Shown: in pieces, positions 1 through 6,699 of the stretch | Position numbering within the stretch: position 1 is the stretch's first letter | Layout: each line of letters opens with the position of its first letter | Assembly: GCA_028288505.1 (NCBI GenBank) | Contig: JAQBNN010000039.1 | Span: 1-45,879, forward strand | Length of the DNA: 45,879 nucleotides | Reading direction: 5' to 3' | Origin: Segetibacter sp. | Lineage (GTDB): Bacteria > Bacteroidota > Bacteroidia > Chitinophagales > Chitinophagaceae | Made by a program: the position numbers and the translations under genes | Notes under the pieces: model-generated | Database searches by the model: none | The model's input: the letters and a program-made list of their open reading frames with translations, nothing else | What the model was told of the DNA's origin: nothing

Positions 1-190
1 GTTATAAGTTTAAGTAGACCTGTCTACTTAAAAAGGTGATCACTTTATAAGTTTCTGTGACCAGTCTATTCATAAACGTGAGCACGTTATTATTTTCCCT
101 GGGCAGCTTATTTAAAAAGATGAGCACGTTTTTTATTAAGGTGATGACTTTATTTAAAAAGGTAACCAGTTTATTTACTGTCTTCACCAG
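1..190. repeat. Degenerate 21-bp tandem repeat array, cut by window start
   Basis: About nine units of 21 bp can be aligned, with starts near 2, 23, 44, 65, 86, 107, 128, 149 and 170. The typical unit is TTTATTTAAAAAGGTAACCAG, and most units end in CAC, GAC or CAG. Because 21 is seven codons, every reading frame is heptad-periodic. The minus strand is open from a GTG at 187 down to base 2 and reads as (L/V)(V/I)TFLNK-like heptads. I cannot tell whether it is translated. It may be a minisatellite or the end of a repeat protein gene, and it continues past the window edge. Confidence 0.7.
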
Positions 191-536
191 GAAATTGATG
201 CAACTGCCTACTGTTCTTTAGAAAGAATAAGCTGCTTCCAATCAGCTTACCTGGTGTTTAACTTCTTCATTGTCAATTCTTCCCCTTGTTTTTGCCGGGC
301 TTTCTACGGGTAACATAGGCAGTTATAAGCAGCCACGCGGTAGTATTAAAATCCACAGGCTAACAAAGAACGCAAGTATCCTTAGTGTAAATTATACATA
401 ATACATTTCTACCCTAGCACAGCATCAATGGATGTTTAACCATTAAATTTTATTTTAATGCTGCATACTATTTTTAAAATTCCTGCCGTTAATAATAGTG
501 GAAACTATATTTTCTAAATGCCTTAAAAAACACACT
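191..536. other. Intergenic stretch, nothing recognised
   Basis: No convincing gene, RNA or repeat element was seen here. A short hairpin around 228-248 (AAGCTG/CAGCTT) is too weak to call. An open frame on the minus strand reaches in from the following gene but is a shadow of it. Confidence 0.5.
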
Positions 537-1151
537 ATGGCAAAAATTAAAATTGGATTATCGCCCTTAAGCGATGCAGAAGTGCTGGTGAGTGCACACA
601 TTATTATTAGGAGCATGACGGGCAATGTAAACTTTGCCAATCCTGTTCCTCCACTTGCTGATGTACAAGCCGCTATTGATGCATTGGAAGCAGCACTCTC
701 TAACATGCCGGCAATGGGCAAAGAGGGTACTATTATTAAGAACAAATGCAGGGTTAACCTGGATGCGTTATTGATGGACCTTGGCCTGTTTGTGCAACTG
801 CATAGTAAGGGTAACGAAGAGAAGCTGGTCTCTTCAGGCTTTGAGCTATCTAGTAAGAGAGCAGCGGTTGGCGTACTGGCTAAGCCGCAGAATTTCAGGG
901 TTCGCCCGGGCAATGGCCCTGGAAGCGTAAAGCTGAGCCAGGATGTAATTGACGGAGCTTCAACTTACTTGTACGAGTTCGTGAAGGCACCAGTGACCAA
1001 CGAAAGCGTTTGGACACCCTTGGTATTAAAACAAGCGAGCATAATTATTAATGGTTTGGAGAGTGGCGGCGAGTACCATTTTAGAACAGTAGGCATAGGC
1101 ACTAACCCTACCAGGATTTACAGTGACGAAATAAGTAGCTATGTACTTTAA
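537..1151 (+). CDS. Fibronectin type III-like domain protein
   Basis: The product has about 204 residues and no signal peptide. The N-terminal half is helical and variable. The C-terminal half, from about residue 110, reads like one fibronectin type III domain: an RVRPGNGPGSVKLSQ strand region, a central Y-x-Y-E motif, and a GLESGGEYHFRTVGIG ending typical of the F and G strands. I start it at the ATG at 537 (MAKIKIG) rather than the upstream in-frame codon at 498, because the extra 13 residues look like non-coding sequence. Small FN3-like proteins of this size are common in Bacteroidota, often as uncharacterised genes. It stands alone and is followed by a clear terminator. The role is unknown; a binding or structural function would be inference. 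Confidence 0.75.
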   Translation: MAKIKIGLSPLSDAEVLVSAHIIIRSMTGNVNFANPVPPLADVQAAIDALEAALSNMPAMGKEGTIIKNKCRVNLDALLMDLGLFVQLHSKGNEEKLVSSGFELSSKRAAVGVLAKPQNFRVRPGNGPGSVKLSQDVIDGASTYLYEFVKAPVTNESVWTPLVLKQASIIINGLESGGEYHFRTVGIGTNPTRIYSDEISSYVL

Positions 1152-1171
1152 CCGGCTTTTTAGTTTTTGAT

Positions 1172-1208
1172 AACAGCCTTTACTTTTAGTGAAGGCTGTT
1201 TTGTTTTT
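1172..1208 (+). terminator. Rho-independent terminator of the FN3 gene
   Basis: A perfect 9-bp stem AACAGCCTT/AAGGCTGTT has an 11-nt loop and is followed by TTGTTTTT. It starts 20 bp after the stop codon of the FN3 gene. Confidence 0.85.
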
Positions 1209-1355
1209 GGTTTGTTGCGCATACTACCACCGGTGCTATACAATGGCAGGTTTGATAACAAGGTGCAGTTGGCCCCAGTACTTACAACAGTACAAGAGTA
1301 GTACGTCACCTTTTTTCGAAGCTTGCTGTTGGACAAAACTTCTTAAATTTTAGAC

Positions 1356-1573
1356 ATGAAAATTGCACTTCAATACTTAAATGACATAGATGGAAATACT
1401 AAAGCTGTTCAATTGCCGCTGACCGAATGGGAAATGGTGCTTAATAAGCTTAAAAAATATGACAGGCTTTTAAATTGAGGTCTGACATAAAAGAAGCGCT
1501 GGAGCAAGTTGCTATTCTTAAACAAACAAAAGGACACAAGCAGACACTAAATGAATTCCTAAATGAACTTTAG
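1356..1573 (+). pseudogene. Frameshifted antitoxin of a RelE-type toxin-antitoxin pair
   Basis: The ATG at 1356 opens a frame reading MKIALQYLNDIDGNTKAVQL that stops at 1476-1478 after 40 residues. The protein continues in another frame from 1475 (LRSDIKEALEQVAILKQ to FLNEL) and stops at 1571-1573. Loss of one A in the run near 1472-1474 would explain the break. The rejoined product, about 72 residues, resembles the small antitoxins that precede RelE-type toxins in Bacteroidota. Its end overlaps the toxin start by 11 bp, as in an intact TA operon. Since the toxin is also broken, decay is more likely than programmed frameshifting. Confidence 0.7.
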
Positions 1574-1896
1574 TGTTATTCCAAGTGACAGGTTTAAAAA
1601 GGAAGCTAAACGTCTTATCAAAAAATTTCCGTCTCTTAAACAAGAGCTTGCTGTTTTGAGCAATATTCTTACTAATGAACCAGAGACAGGCACCTTTAGG
1701 AAATGATACTTACAAAATCCGACTTGCTATCAAGAGTAAAGGCAAAGGGAAAAGCGGCGGCGGAAGAGTTATAACTTATGTGGTGACATAGAATAATGAG
1801 GTTTACTTGCTGACTGTTTATGATAAATCCGAGTATGACAGTGTTGACGATAAAACCCTACGGACTATTATTGTAAGCTTAAATTCGGAGAAGTAA
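1563..1896 (+). pseudogene. Broken RelE-like toxin
   Basis: The ATG at 1563 starts MNFSVIPSDRFKKEAKRLIK, typical of a RelE/ParE-superfamily mRNA interferase N-terminus. The frame hits a stop at 1704-1706. The protein resumes in another frame near 1696 (LGNDTYKIRLAIKSKGKG, then GGGRVITYVVT), which is the usual centre of the fold with its basic loop. It then meets an in-frame TAG at 1789-1791 and goes on as NNEVYLLTVYDKSEYDSV to a final stop at 1894-1896. One frameshift plus one nonsense codon leave no functional product. Together with the damaged antitoxin, this is a dead type II TA module. Confidence 0.75.
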
Positions 1897-1978
1897 GGCA
1901 AGCCCACAACAGTAGTGTTTATAAAATTGTGCCAGGACGTTAAGTATTCAGCTTTAAATCGCTATTTTGCTTTTGTGT

Positions 1979-2236
1979 TTAATTGAAACTGACGTGTTTC
2001 AATTGCCACAACTTCATATACACTTGAACGTTAAAAGCCACATCTAAAGCATTATCAGTAATCATTTTGCGAAGGTCTTCTAAAAAAAATGTGTCGGTTC
2101 TAACATTTAAAAGCATGTTCATCAATAGCAAAGCTTTACAAGGGTCTAAATACCTGCTACATAACCCCTCTAAACTCTTCTTCTTTTCATGGCTTAAACA
2201 ACGAATGCGATATCTTATTGATAATGAATAGTTTTA
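1979..2236 (-). other. Open minus-strand stretch, possible gene remnant
   Basis: An open frame of about 85 codons without a good upstream start reads from near 2236 to a stop at 1979-1981. It contains protein-like text such as LEGLCSRYLDPCKALLLMNM and FLEDLRKMITDNALDVAF. I do not recognise it. Its 3' end lies on an inverted repeat (AATTGAAAC at 1981-1989, GTTTCAATT at 1996-2004). It could be a remnant or chance; it sits in the same decayed tract as the dead toxin-antitoxin pair. Confidence 0.2.
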
Positions 2237-2348
2237 TAAAAGCCAGCATTACAACTCGAAGTTCAGAAGAAAAAAAAGTTAAAGAAATCTTAATAAAAAG
2301 TGAGCAGGACACTTTTTATTGCTTAAATTGAAGCATAAATTAACAACT

Positions 2349-3347
2349 ATGAGAAAATTAGTCACATCATTAATGGGTGTATTATTCCTTATGGCATCCT
2401 GTAATAAGCAGGAAGCCAAGTTGCCTGCTGCAGAAGAATTAGTGGAAGAAACCACCCTGGTTTCTGGCCGCTATTGTGCGTCACAAGAAGTGTTGGAAGA
2501 GCAGATAGCTACTGACCCACAACGAGCTCGTAATCTTGAAGAGCTCGAAAGAAAAACAGAAAAATTTGTTGAACGTAATCAATCAATGGTGAGTCGTTCT
2601 GCAGGCACTTTATATGTACCTGTTGTAGTAAACGTGGTGCTACCTAATGCTAGCCAGGTTAGCGATGCACAGGTAACCTCGCAAATCAATGTTTTAAACA
2701 AAGACTTCAGCAAAAGCAATGCAGAGCTCAGCAAGTCTGGTATTTACTTAGCAGGCTATAGCTTAAGCAATGTGGCTAATTGCGCCGTACAGTTTGTAGT
2801 AAAGCAAATTATAAGAAAGAATTCAACAGTAGCTACTTTCGGTTCAAATGATGCGGTGAAGAAAACATCACAAGGCGGTTTAGATCCTACCAACGCTACT
2901 ACTATGCTAAACGTTTGGGTTTGCGATCTTAGCAGCGGCTTACTTGGTTATGCACAATTCCCTGGTGGCGCTGCTGCTACCGATGGTGTAGTAATAGACT
3001 ACCAGGCGTTTGGTACCAGCGCTACATACCCAATGTATGCTCAATTTAATTTAGGCAGAACAGCTACCCACGAAATAGGTCACTGGTTTAATCTTCGCCA
3101 CATTTGGGGAGACAAAAAATGCGGTGACGATCTTGTTGGCGATACACCTTCTCACGATGCATCAAACGGCGGTTGTCCTGCAACAGGTCTTAAATCAACC
3201 TGTACTGGTAAGCCCCTGGAGCAGTGGATGAACTACATGGATTATACTGATGATGCCTGCATGTATATGTTTAGCAGTGGCCAAAAAACAAGAATGGACG
3301 CAGCTATTGATGCATCAAGAAAAACATACGTTACCACAACTCCTTAG
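2349..3347 (+). CDS. Pappalysin-like (M43) zinc metalloprotease lipoprotein
   Basis: A secreted zinc endopeptidase of the M43 (pappalysin/cytophagalysin) family, 332 residues from the ATG at 2349. That start gives a proper lipoprotein signal, MRKLVTSLMGVLFLMASC, with the lipidated Cys at residue 18; the upstream codon at 2319 would bury it. The extended zinc motif HEIGHWFNLRHIWG begins at residue 241, giving ligands His241, His245 and His251 and catalytic Glu242. Downstream is the family's Cys-rich segment, and near the C-terminus MNYMDYTDDACM supplies the Met-turn. Residues of about 20-90 look like a propeptide. It is probably anchored in the outer membrane or released to degrade proteins. 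It is a single gene with its own terminator. The specific substrate is unknown. Confidence 0.9.
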   Translation: MRKLVTSLMGVLFLMASCNKQEAKLPAAEELVEETTLVSGRYCASQEVLEEQIATDPQRARNLEELERKTEKFVERNQSMVSRSAGTLYVPVVVNVVLPNASQVSDAQVTSQINVLNKDFSKSNAELSKSGIYLAGYSLSNVANCAVQFVVKQIIRKNSTVATFGSNDAVKKTSQGGLDPTNATTMLNVWVCDLSSGLLGYAQFPGGAAATDGVVIDYQAFGTSATYPMYAQFNLGRTATHEIGHWFNLRHIWGDKKCGDDLVGDTPSHDASNGGCPATGLKSTCTGKPLEQWMNYMDYTDDACMYMFSSGQKTRMDAAIDASRKTYVTTTP

Positions 3348-3364
3348 TCAAATAATTTTTTATA

Positions 3365-3398
3365 AAAAAGCCCTGGTAATTACCAGGGCTTTTTGTTT
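3365..3398 (+). terminator. Rho-independent terminator of the M43 protease gene
   Basis: AAAAAGCCCTGGT pairs with ACCAGGGCTTTTT around an AATT loop, followed by more T residues. The stem begins 17 bp after the stop codon. Confidence 0.9.
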
Positions 3399-3433
3399 TA
3401 TAAATGCTCGCTTTAGCGCAGTTTATATGTATT

Positions 3434-3484
3434 AGCCGGGGTTTATAGCTACTATTAAGCAGCCGTTGCGTCGCACTCTTGTAC
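3434..3484 (-). repeat. Dispersed element, GCGACGC class (copy A)
   Basis: The reverse complement reads GTACAAGAGTGCGACGCAAC, then TTAATAGTA and CCCCGGCT, matching the family along its whole length. It lies between a terminator and the cytochrome gene. The rest of 3348-3705 shows no gene. Confidence 0.8.
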
Positions 3485-3705
3485 CAGGGTTGCCCTATTA
3501 AGCCAAACCTTTATTGCAAAAACCCTGTACAATTCATAAACAACTTCAAAAAGGGGTACTTGGTTTATTTTCGTGCACCACACCTTGCACAATAAAAACA
3601 ACACTTGTACAACAATAACTTATAACGTTCCTCTCATCCATCCTGCCATTTCACTTCTCAACATATTTTTTTATATTGGCAGTACCAACCTTAAAATAAC
3701 TGTTT

Positions 3706-4674
3706 ATGAAAAAAATAATTAAGGTGTTGCTATTAATAGTAGCAGCACTTGTAGTAATAATTGCCATTGGCGCAGCTGTTGTTTCTTACCGCGGCATTCC
3801 TAAGTACCAAGCACAACAAATTGCCCTTAAAATTGATTACACACCAGCAAGAGTAGAAAATGGTGCTAAGCTTTCTTCAATGCTCTGCAACAGTTGCCAC
3901 TTAAGCGATGATACTAAAAAATTAACCGGAAGAGAACTTAGCGAAGTGAAGCAATTCGGAAAGATCTTTTCAAAAAATATTACTAACGATCCTAATGCAG
4001 GAATAGGAAAATGGACAGATGGCGAACTGGTGTATTTTCTGCGAACAGGACTAAGACCAGATGGACAATATGTACCGCCGTACATGCCTAAGCTTGTACA
4101 CATATCTGATGAGGATATGAATTCCATCATTGCGTTCCTCAGGTCAGATCATCCTAATGTAGCAGCTGATAAAACCCAACAACCTGAATGTGAGCCTTCG
4201 TTTCTCGCTAAGTTCTTAACTAACATTGGCGCATTCAAACCATTTCCTTACCCTGATAAACCAATACCAGGACCCGATACTACTGACCTTGTTAAGCACG
4301 GTGAATACATTGCCCTCTACCAGTACGAATGCTTTGCCTGCCACTCGCAGGACTTTGCAAAAAACGATTACTTTAAACCCGAACTATCAGAAGGGTTTTT
4401 TGGTGGCGGCAATAAAATGCTTACCAGGGAAGGTAACGAGTTACAAACACTCAACATCACCATGGATGAGAAAGAGGGAATTGGAAAGTGGAGTGAAGGG
4501 GAGTTTGTAAGAGCAGTTAAGTATGGTCTTGTTCCTAATAATAAACCCGCCCTTCGCTATCCTATGATCCCCTACAGTAACTTAAGTGATAAGGAAGTAA
4601 GAGCAATTTATGCTTATTTGAAAACGGTACCAAAACAACAGAATGCAGTAGAACGAAAGTTTGCACAACGGTAA
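3706..4674 (+). CDS. Membrane-anchored diheme cytochrome c
   Basis: An electron-transfer protein of 322 residues with two covalent heme sites. Residues 6-27 form an uncleaved-looking hydrophobic anchor. Heme motif one is CNSCH at 61-65, with a likely Met ligand in PPYMP near residue 127. Motif two is CFACH at 209-213, with RYPMIPY near the end as its likely Met ligand. Each half also carries the segment GIGKW(T/S)(D/E)GE(L/F), seen in the cytochrome subunits of alcohol and gluconate dehydrogenases. It therefore probably faces the periplasm and passes electrons from a dehydrogenase to the respiratory chain. No dehydrogenase gene is next to it, so the partner is unknown. A GC-rich hairpin follows the gene. 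Confidence 0.9.
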   Translation: MKKIIKVLLLIVAALVVIIAIGAAVVSYRGIPKYQAQQIALKIDYTPARVENGAKLSSMLCNSCHLSDDTKKLTGRELSEVKQFGKIFSKNITNDPNAGIGKWTDGELVYFLRTGLRPDGQYVPPYMPKLVHISDEDMNSIIAFLRSDHPNVAADKTQQPECEPSFLAKFLTNIGAFKPFPYPDKPIPGPDTTDLVKHGEYIALYQYECFACHSQDFAKNDYFKPELSEGFFGGGNKMLTREGNELQTLNITMDEKEGIGKWSEGEFVRAVKYGLVPNNKPALRYPMIPYSNLSDKEVRAIYAYLKTVPKQQNAVERKFAQR

Positions 4675-4696
4675 ATGTTGCTTAATAATATAATTA

Positions 4697-4735
4697 AAAA
4701 CCGGGCTGCTTAGTGTTTCTAAAGCAGCCCGGTTT
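4697..4735 (+). terminator. Terminator hairpin after the cytochrome gene
   Basis: A perfect stem AAACCGGGCTGCTT/AAGCAGCCCGGTTT of about 14 bp encloses a 10-nt loop. The T tract after it is short. On the minus strand the stem is followed by TTTAATTAT, so it may also serve the convergent CDGSH gene. Confidence 0.75.
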
Positions 4736-4815
4736 ATGTTAAAAAGTTACTTAAGCTTACTTCTTAAAAGCTGTCGGGTTAAGCTTGTGCTCTCTTGCTG
4801 CATAAAGCACCAAAA

Positions 4816-4870
4816 GTACAAGTGAGTGACACAACGATGTTTAATAGAAATACGAATGCTTGCTACCAAA
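4816..4870 (+). repeat. Dispersed element, GTGACAC class (copy B)
   Basis: The copy begins GTACAAGTGAGTGACACAAC, then CGATGTTTAATAG, and ends TGCTTGCTACCAAA. The preceding GCTGCATAAAG at 4797-4807 is also present before copy L at 23357. It lies between two convergent genes. Confidence 0.85.
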
Positions 4871-4891
4871 TAGATCTATTAAAAAGGGAGC

Positions 4892-5122
4892 TTATACTGT
4901 AGGTTTTTTTGGAGGCAAAGCAAATGCGACAGCCTCGTGTTCAAAATGTCCCTTGTGAGAAGCATCGCAGAAAGGCTTGTTTTGCGACAAACCGCACCTG
5001 CAGATAGAAACCCTCTCACGGCCACCTAGGTCGTACACGTTGCCGCTCTTATCTACTATCTCAAAATCTCCCTCAATTATTAGAGAACCGTTGTTGTTTA
5101 CTGTAATTTTTGTTGACGCCAT
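4892..5122 (-). CDS. CDGSH iron-sulfur domain protein
   Basis: A 76-residue protein with a single CDGSH domain that binds a [2Fe-2S] cluster through three Cys and one His. The ligand set is visible as CRCGLSQNKPFCDASH: Cys41, Cys43, Cys52 and His56. The family's usual Gly in C-D-G-S-H is Ala here, a common bacterial variant. The N-terminal 35 residues form a small beta domain (LIIEGDFEIVDKSGNVYDL). There is no signal peptide, so it is cytoplasmic. Bacterial single-domain members are thought to act in redox or iron-sulfur handling, but the physiological role is open. It is a single gene, convergent with the cytochrome gene. Confidence 0.9.
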   Translation of the reverse strand: MASTKITVNNNGSLIIEGDFEIVDKSGNVYDLGGRERVSICRCGLSQNKPFCDASHKGHFEHEAVAFALPPKKPTV

Positions 5123-5279
5123 GGTATTTTTTTAGTGCCCTAAAATAGTGAAATTAGGAACAGGTTTGCATATTTGTTATCCTTCTGTAACATCTTCTGC
5201 TCGCTCTTGCCTGCGGCTTATTTTTTAATTGAGCCTAGTTTTAAGTTAGGTGCATAATTAGTTGACGGTGATAGAAAAC

Positions 5280-5903
5280 CTACACCAACGACTTTACATA
5301 ACACTCTTTCCCTTCAAACATCGTTTTGGTGAAGCCCATTTTCTTTAAAAAGTTCTCGTGGTTCTTGTTGTGCACATTGGTGTATACAACACGCTTTACA
5401 CCTTTAGCAACCAGGTATTTCTTCTCTTTGTCAAAAATGAACTTTCCTACTTTATAGTCTCGGTATTTAGGTACTGTGTAGTTTATTTTTACAACGGCTG
5501 TTCCATTTGTTTGCAAACCAGCTACAAATATGTTTGCAATTACCATGTCACGTAATACAGCAAAACTTATTTCGTTGCCGGCTTCTTCAGCATTAAAATC
5601 GGGGAAATAGTTTTTGATATCGGGCTGGTGAAACGAGAGGAATTTTTCTATTAATTTATCTCCTGCACCAAACTCTATAAGATCGAAGTCTTCTTCTGTT
5701 CTGTAAATTTTTACCAGGTAAAACAGGTTGATCAATAACAGGGCAGTGTTGGTAAGTATAATGGGAAATGCATTAATGAAAATCCCATAAACAATAAAAA
5801 AGAGGCATCCGAAAGTGTTTAGCCACCTGAACTTTAAATCGTTATTAACCAGCAGGGAGATTCCAAGCAATACAGAAGCAGCGTATCCTATAATGGCAAT
5901 CAT
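5280..5903 (-). CDS. YgjV-like three-helix membrane protein with possible GNAT-like C-terminus
   Basis: 207 residues. The first 68 or so carry three hydrophobic segments (about 3-19, 27-45, 48-66), with the short-loop layout of the YgjV inner-membrane family. From about residue 75 to the end is a soluble domain that includes the strand-like VIANIFVAGLQ, then VKRVVYTNVHNKNHENFLKKMGF and a final KECYVKSL. This last part resembles the C-terminal helix and strand of GNAT acetyltransferases, where a late N-x-x-A-x-x-x-Y/F-x-x-x-GF pattern is common. I do not see a clear acetyl-CoA loop (Q/RxxGxG/A), so enzymatic activity is uncertain. The gene stands alone. Confidence 0.6.
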   Translation of the reverse strand: MIAIIGYAASVLLGISLLVNNDLKFRWLNTFGCLFFIVYGIFINAFPIILTNTALLLINLFYLVKIYRTEEDFDLIEFGAGDKLIEKFLSFHQPDIKNYFPDFNAEEAGNEISFAVLRDMVIANIFVAGLQTNGTAVVKINYTVPKYRDYKVGKFIFDKEKKYLVAKGVKRVVYTNVHNKNHENFLKKMGFTKTMFEGKECYVKSLV

Positions 5904-6051
5904 ATGGTTATAATGTACTGCAGAAAGTTCTAATACAGTAAAATAAATCTCAACAATAATTTTAAAAGGAGGGCGAAATTAGGGGATTATAGTGTCCTGT
6001 ATTGCAAGACGATTTCTGCAAAGGCGTTTCTTTTCGAATAGAAATACAACG

Positions 6052-6106
6052 GTACAAGAGTGCGACGCAACGGGTGCTTAATAGTATTACCACTGCTTAG
6101 TACATA
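6052..6106 (+). repeat. Dispersed element, GCGACGC class (copy C)
   Basis: The copy begins GTACAAGAGTGCGACGCAAC, continues GCTTAATAGTATTACCA and ends GCTTAGTACATAA. It lies between two minus-strand genes, in the opposite orientation. Confidence 0.85.
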
Positions 6107-6174
6107 ATCTCTCTCTTGCGTTTAAAAAAGTTGCGTTAGGTTTAACTATAACAATTTTAAAAAGAGGATAAAAA

Positions 6175-6462
6175 TTACTGGCCGTCTAAAAAAGCATCTA
6201 TTTTTTCGATAGCTGTACTTATTTTTTCTAGTAATCTTTCTTCCCCGAAATATGCTGCATCGTCCACCCTATGTGTCGAATCAACTTCGTAATAATTAAG
6301 ATCGTCAGCCAGCTCACTTAGTTCCTGCTGTAACTCAGCATTTAAGGTAATCGTATCGTCTTGTATAGCATTTTGAACCCTGGTAATATAACCTGCCCTT
6401 TGTGTTGTATGCGTCCGCTGTATCTTCTCAAGCAATCGTTTAATTTCATCCGCTTTCCCCAT
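6175..6462 (-). CDS. Small helical hypothetical protein
   Basis: 95 residues, acidic and predicted mostly helical by eye: MGKADEIKRLLEKIQRTHTT at the start, a middle segment LQQELSELADDLNYYE, and an amphipathic C-terminal helix (RLLEKISTAIEKIDAFL). It has no signal peptide, membrane segment or Cys. I do not recognise the family. Codon use matches the neighbours and the ATG is well placed, so it is probably a real cytoplasmic gene. It is isolated, with about 240 bp free on the side toward the S9 peptidase. Confidence 0.6.
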   Translation of the reverse strand: MGKADEIKRLLEKIQRTHTTQRAGYITRVQNAIQDDTITLNAELQQELSELADDLNYYEVDSTHRVDDAAYFGEERLLEKISTAIEKIDAFLDGQ

Positions 6463-6699
6463 AACTTATTTTTAATACCTAAGTAAATCAACCACTTCAG
6501 CTTTCATTTTAGCTTCAATCCGGCAGCAGGCGCAAGGTATAAAATGATTCACTTAAATAAACATGTAGAAGAGCTATTAGATTTTGCTTTGCTACGAAAT
6601 GATTTGTAAATGTGCCTGACGTAAAATTATTAGTCTGAGGCAAATAAAAAACTACTCATTTCTCAATGCGTTACTAACTTAGTCCGAAATACACTTTAC

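Noticed and set aside
455-913. 152-codon open frame on the minus strand
   Set aside because: It overlaps the FN3-domain gene on the plus strand, whose product has a recognisable domain and a terminator; the minus frame reads as low-complexity Ser/Leu text.
1290-1310. Possible further copy of the dispersed element (GTACAAGAGTAGTACGTCAC)
   Set aside because: Only the first ten bases match well; the dyad and the tail are absent.
1981-2004. Inverted repeat with GTTTCAATT as a CRISPR-type repeat or a terminator
   Set aside because: A single copy, and no T tract follows the 9-bp arms; it may be chance.
2319-2348. Upstream start of the M43 protease
   Set aside because: It would put ten residues in front of a perfect lipoprotein signal peptide.
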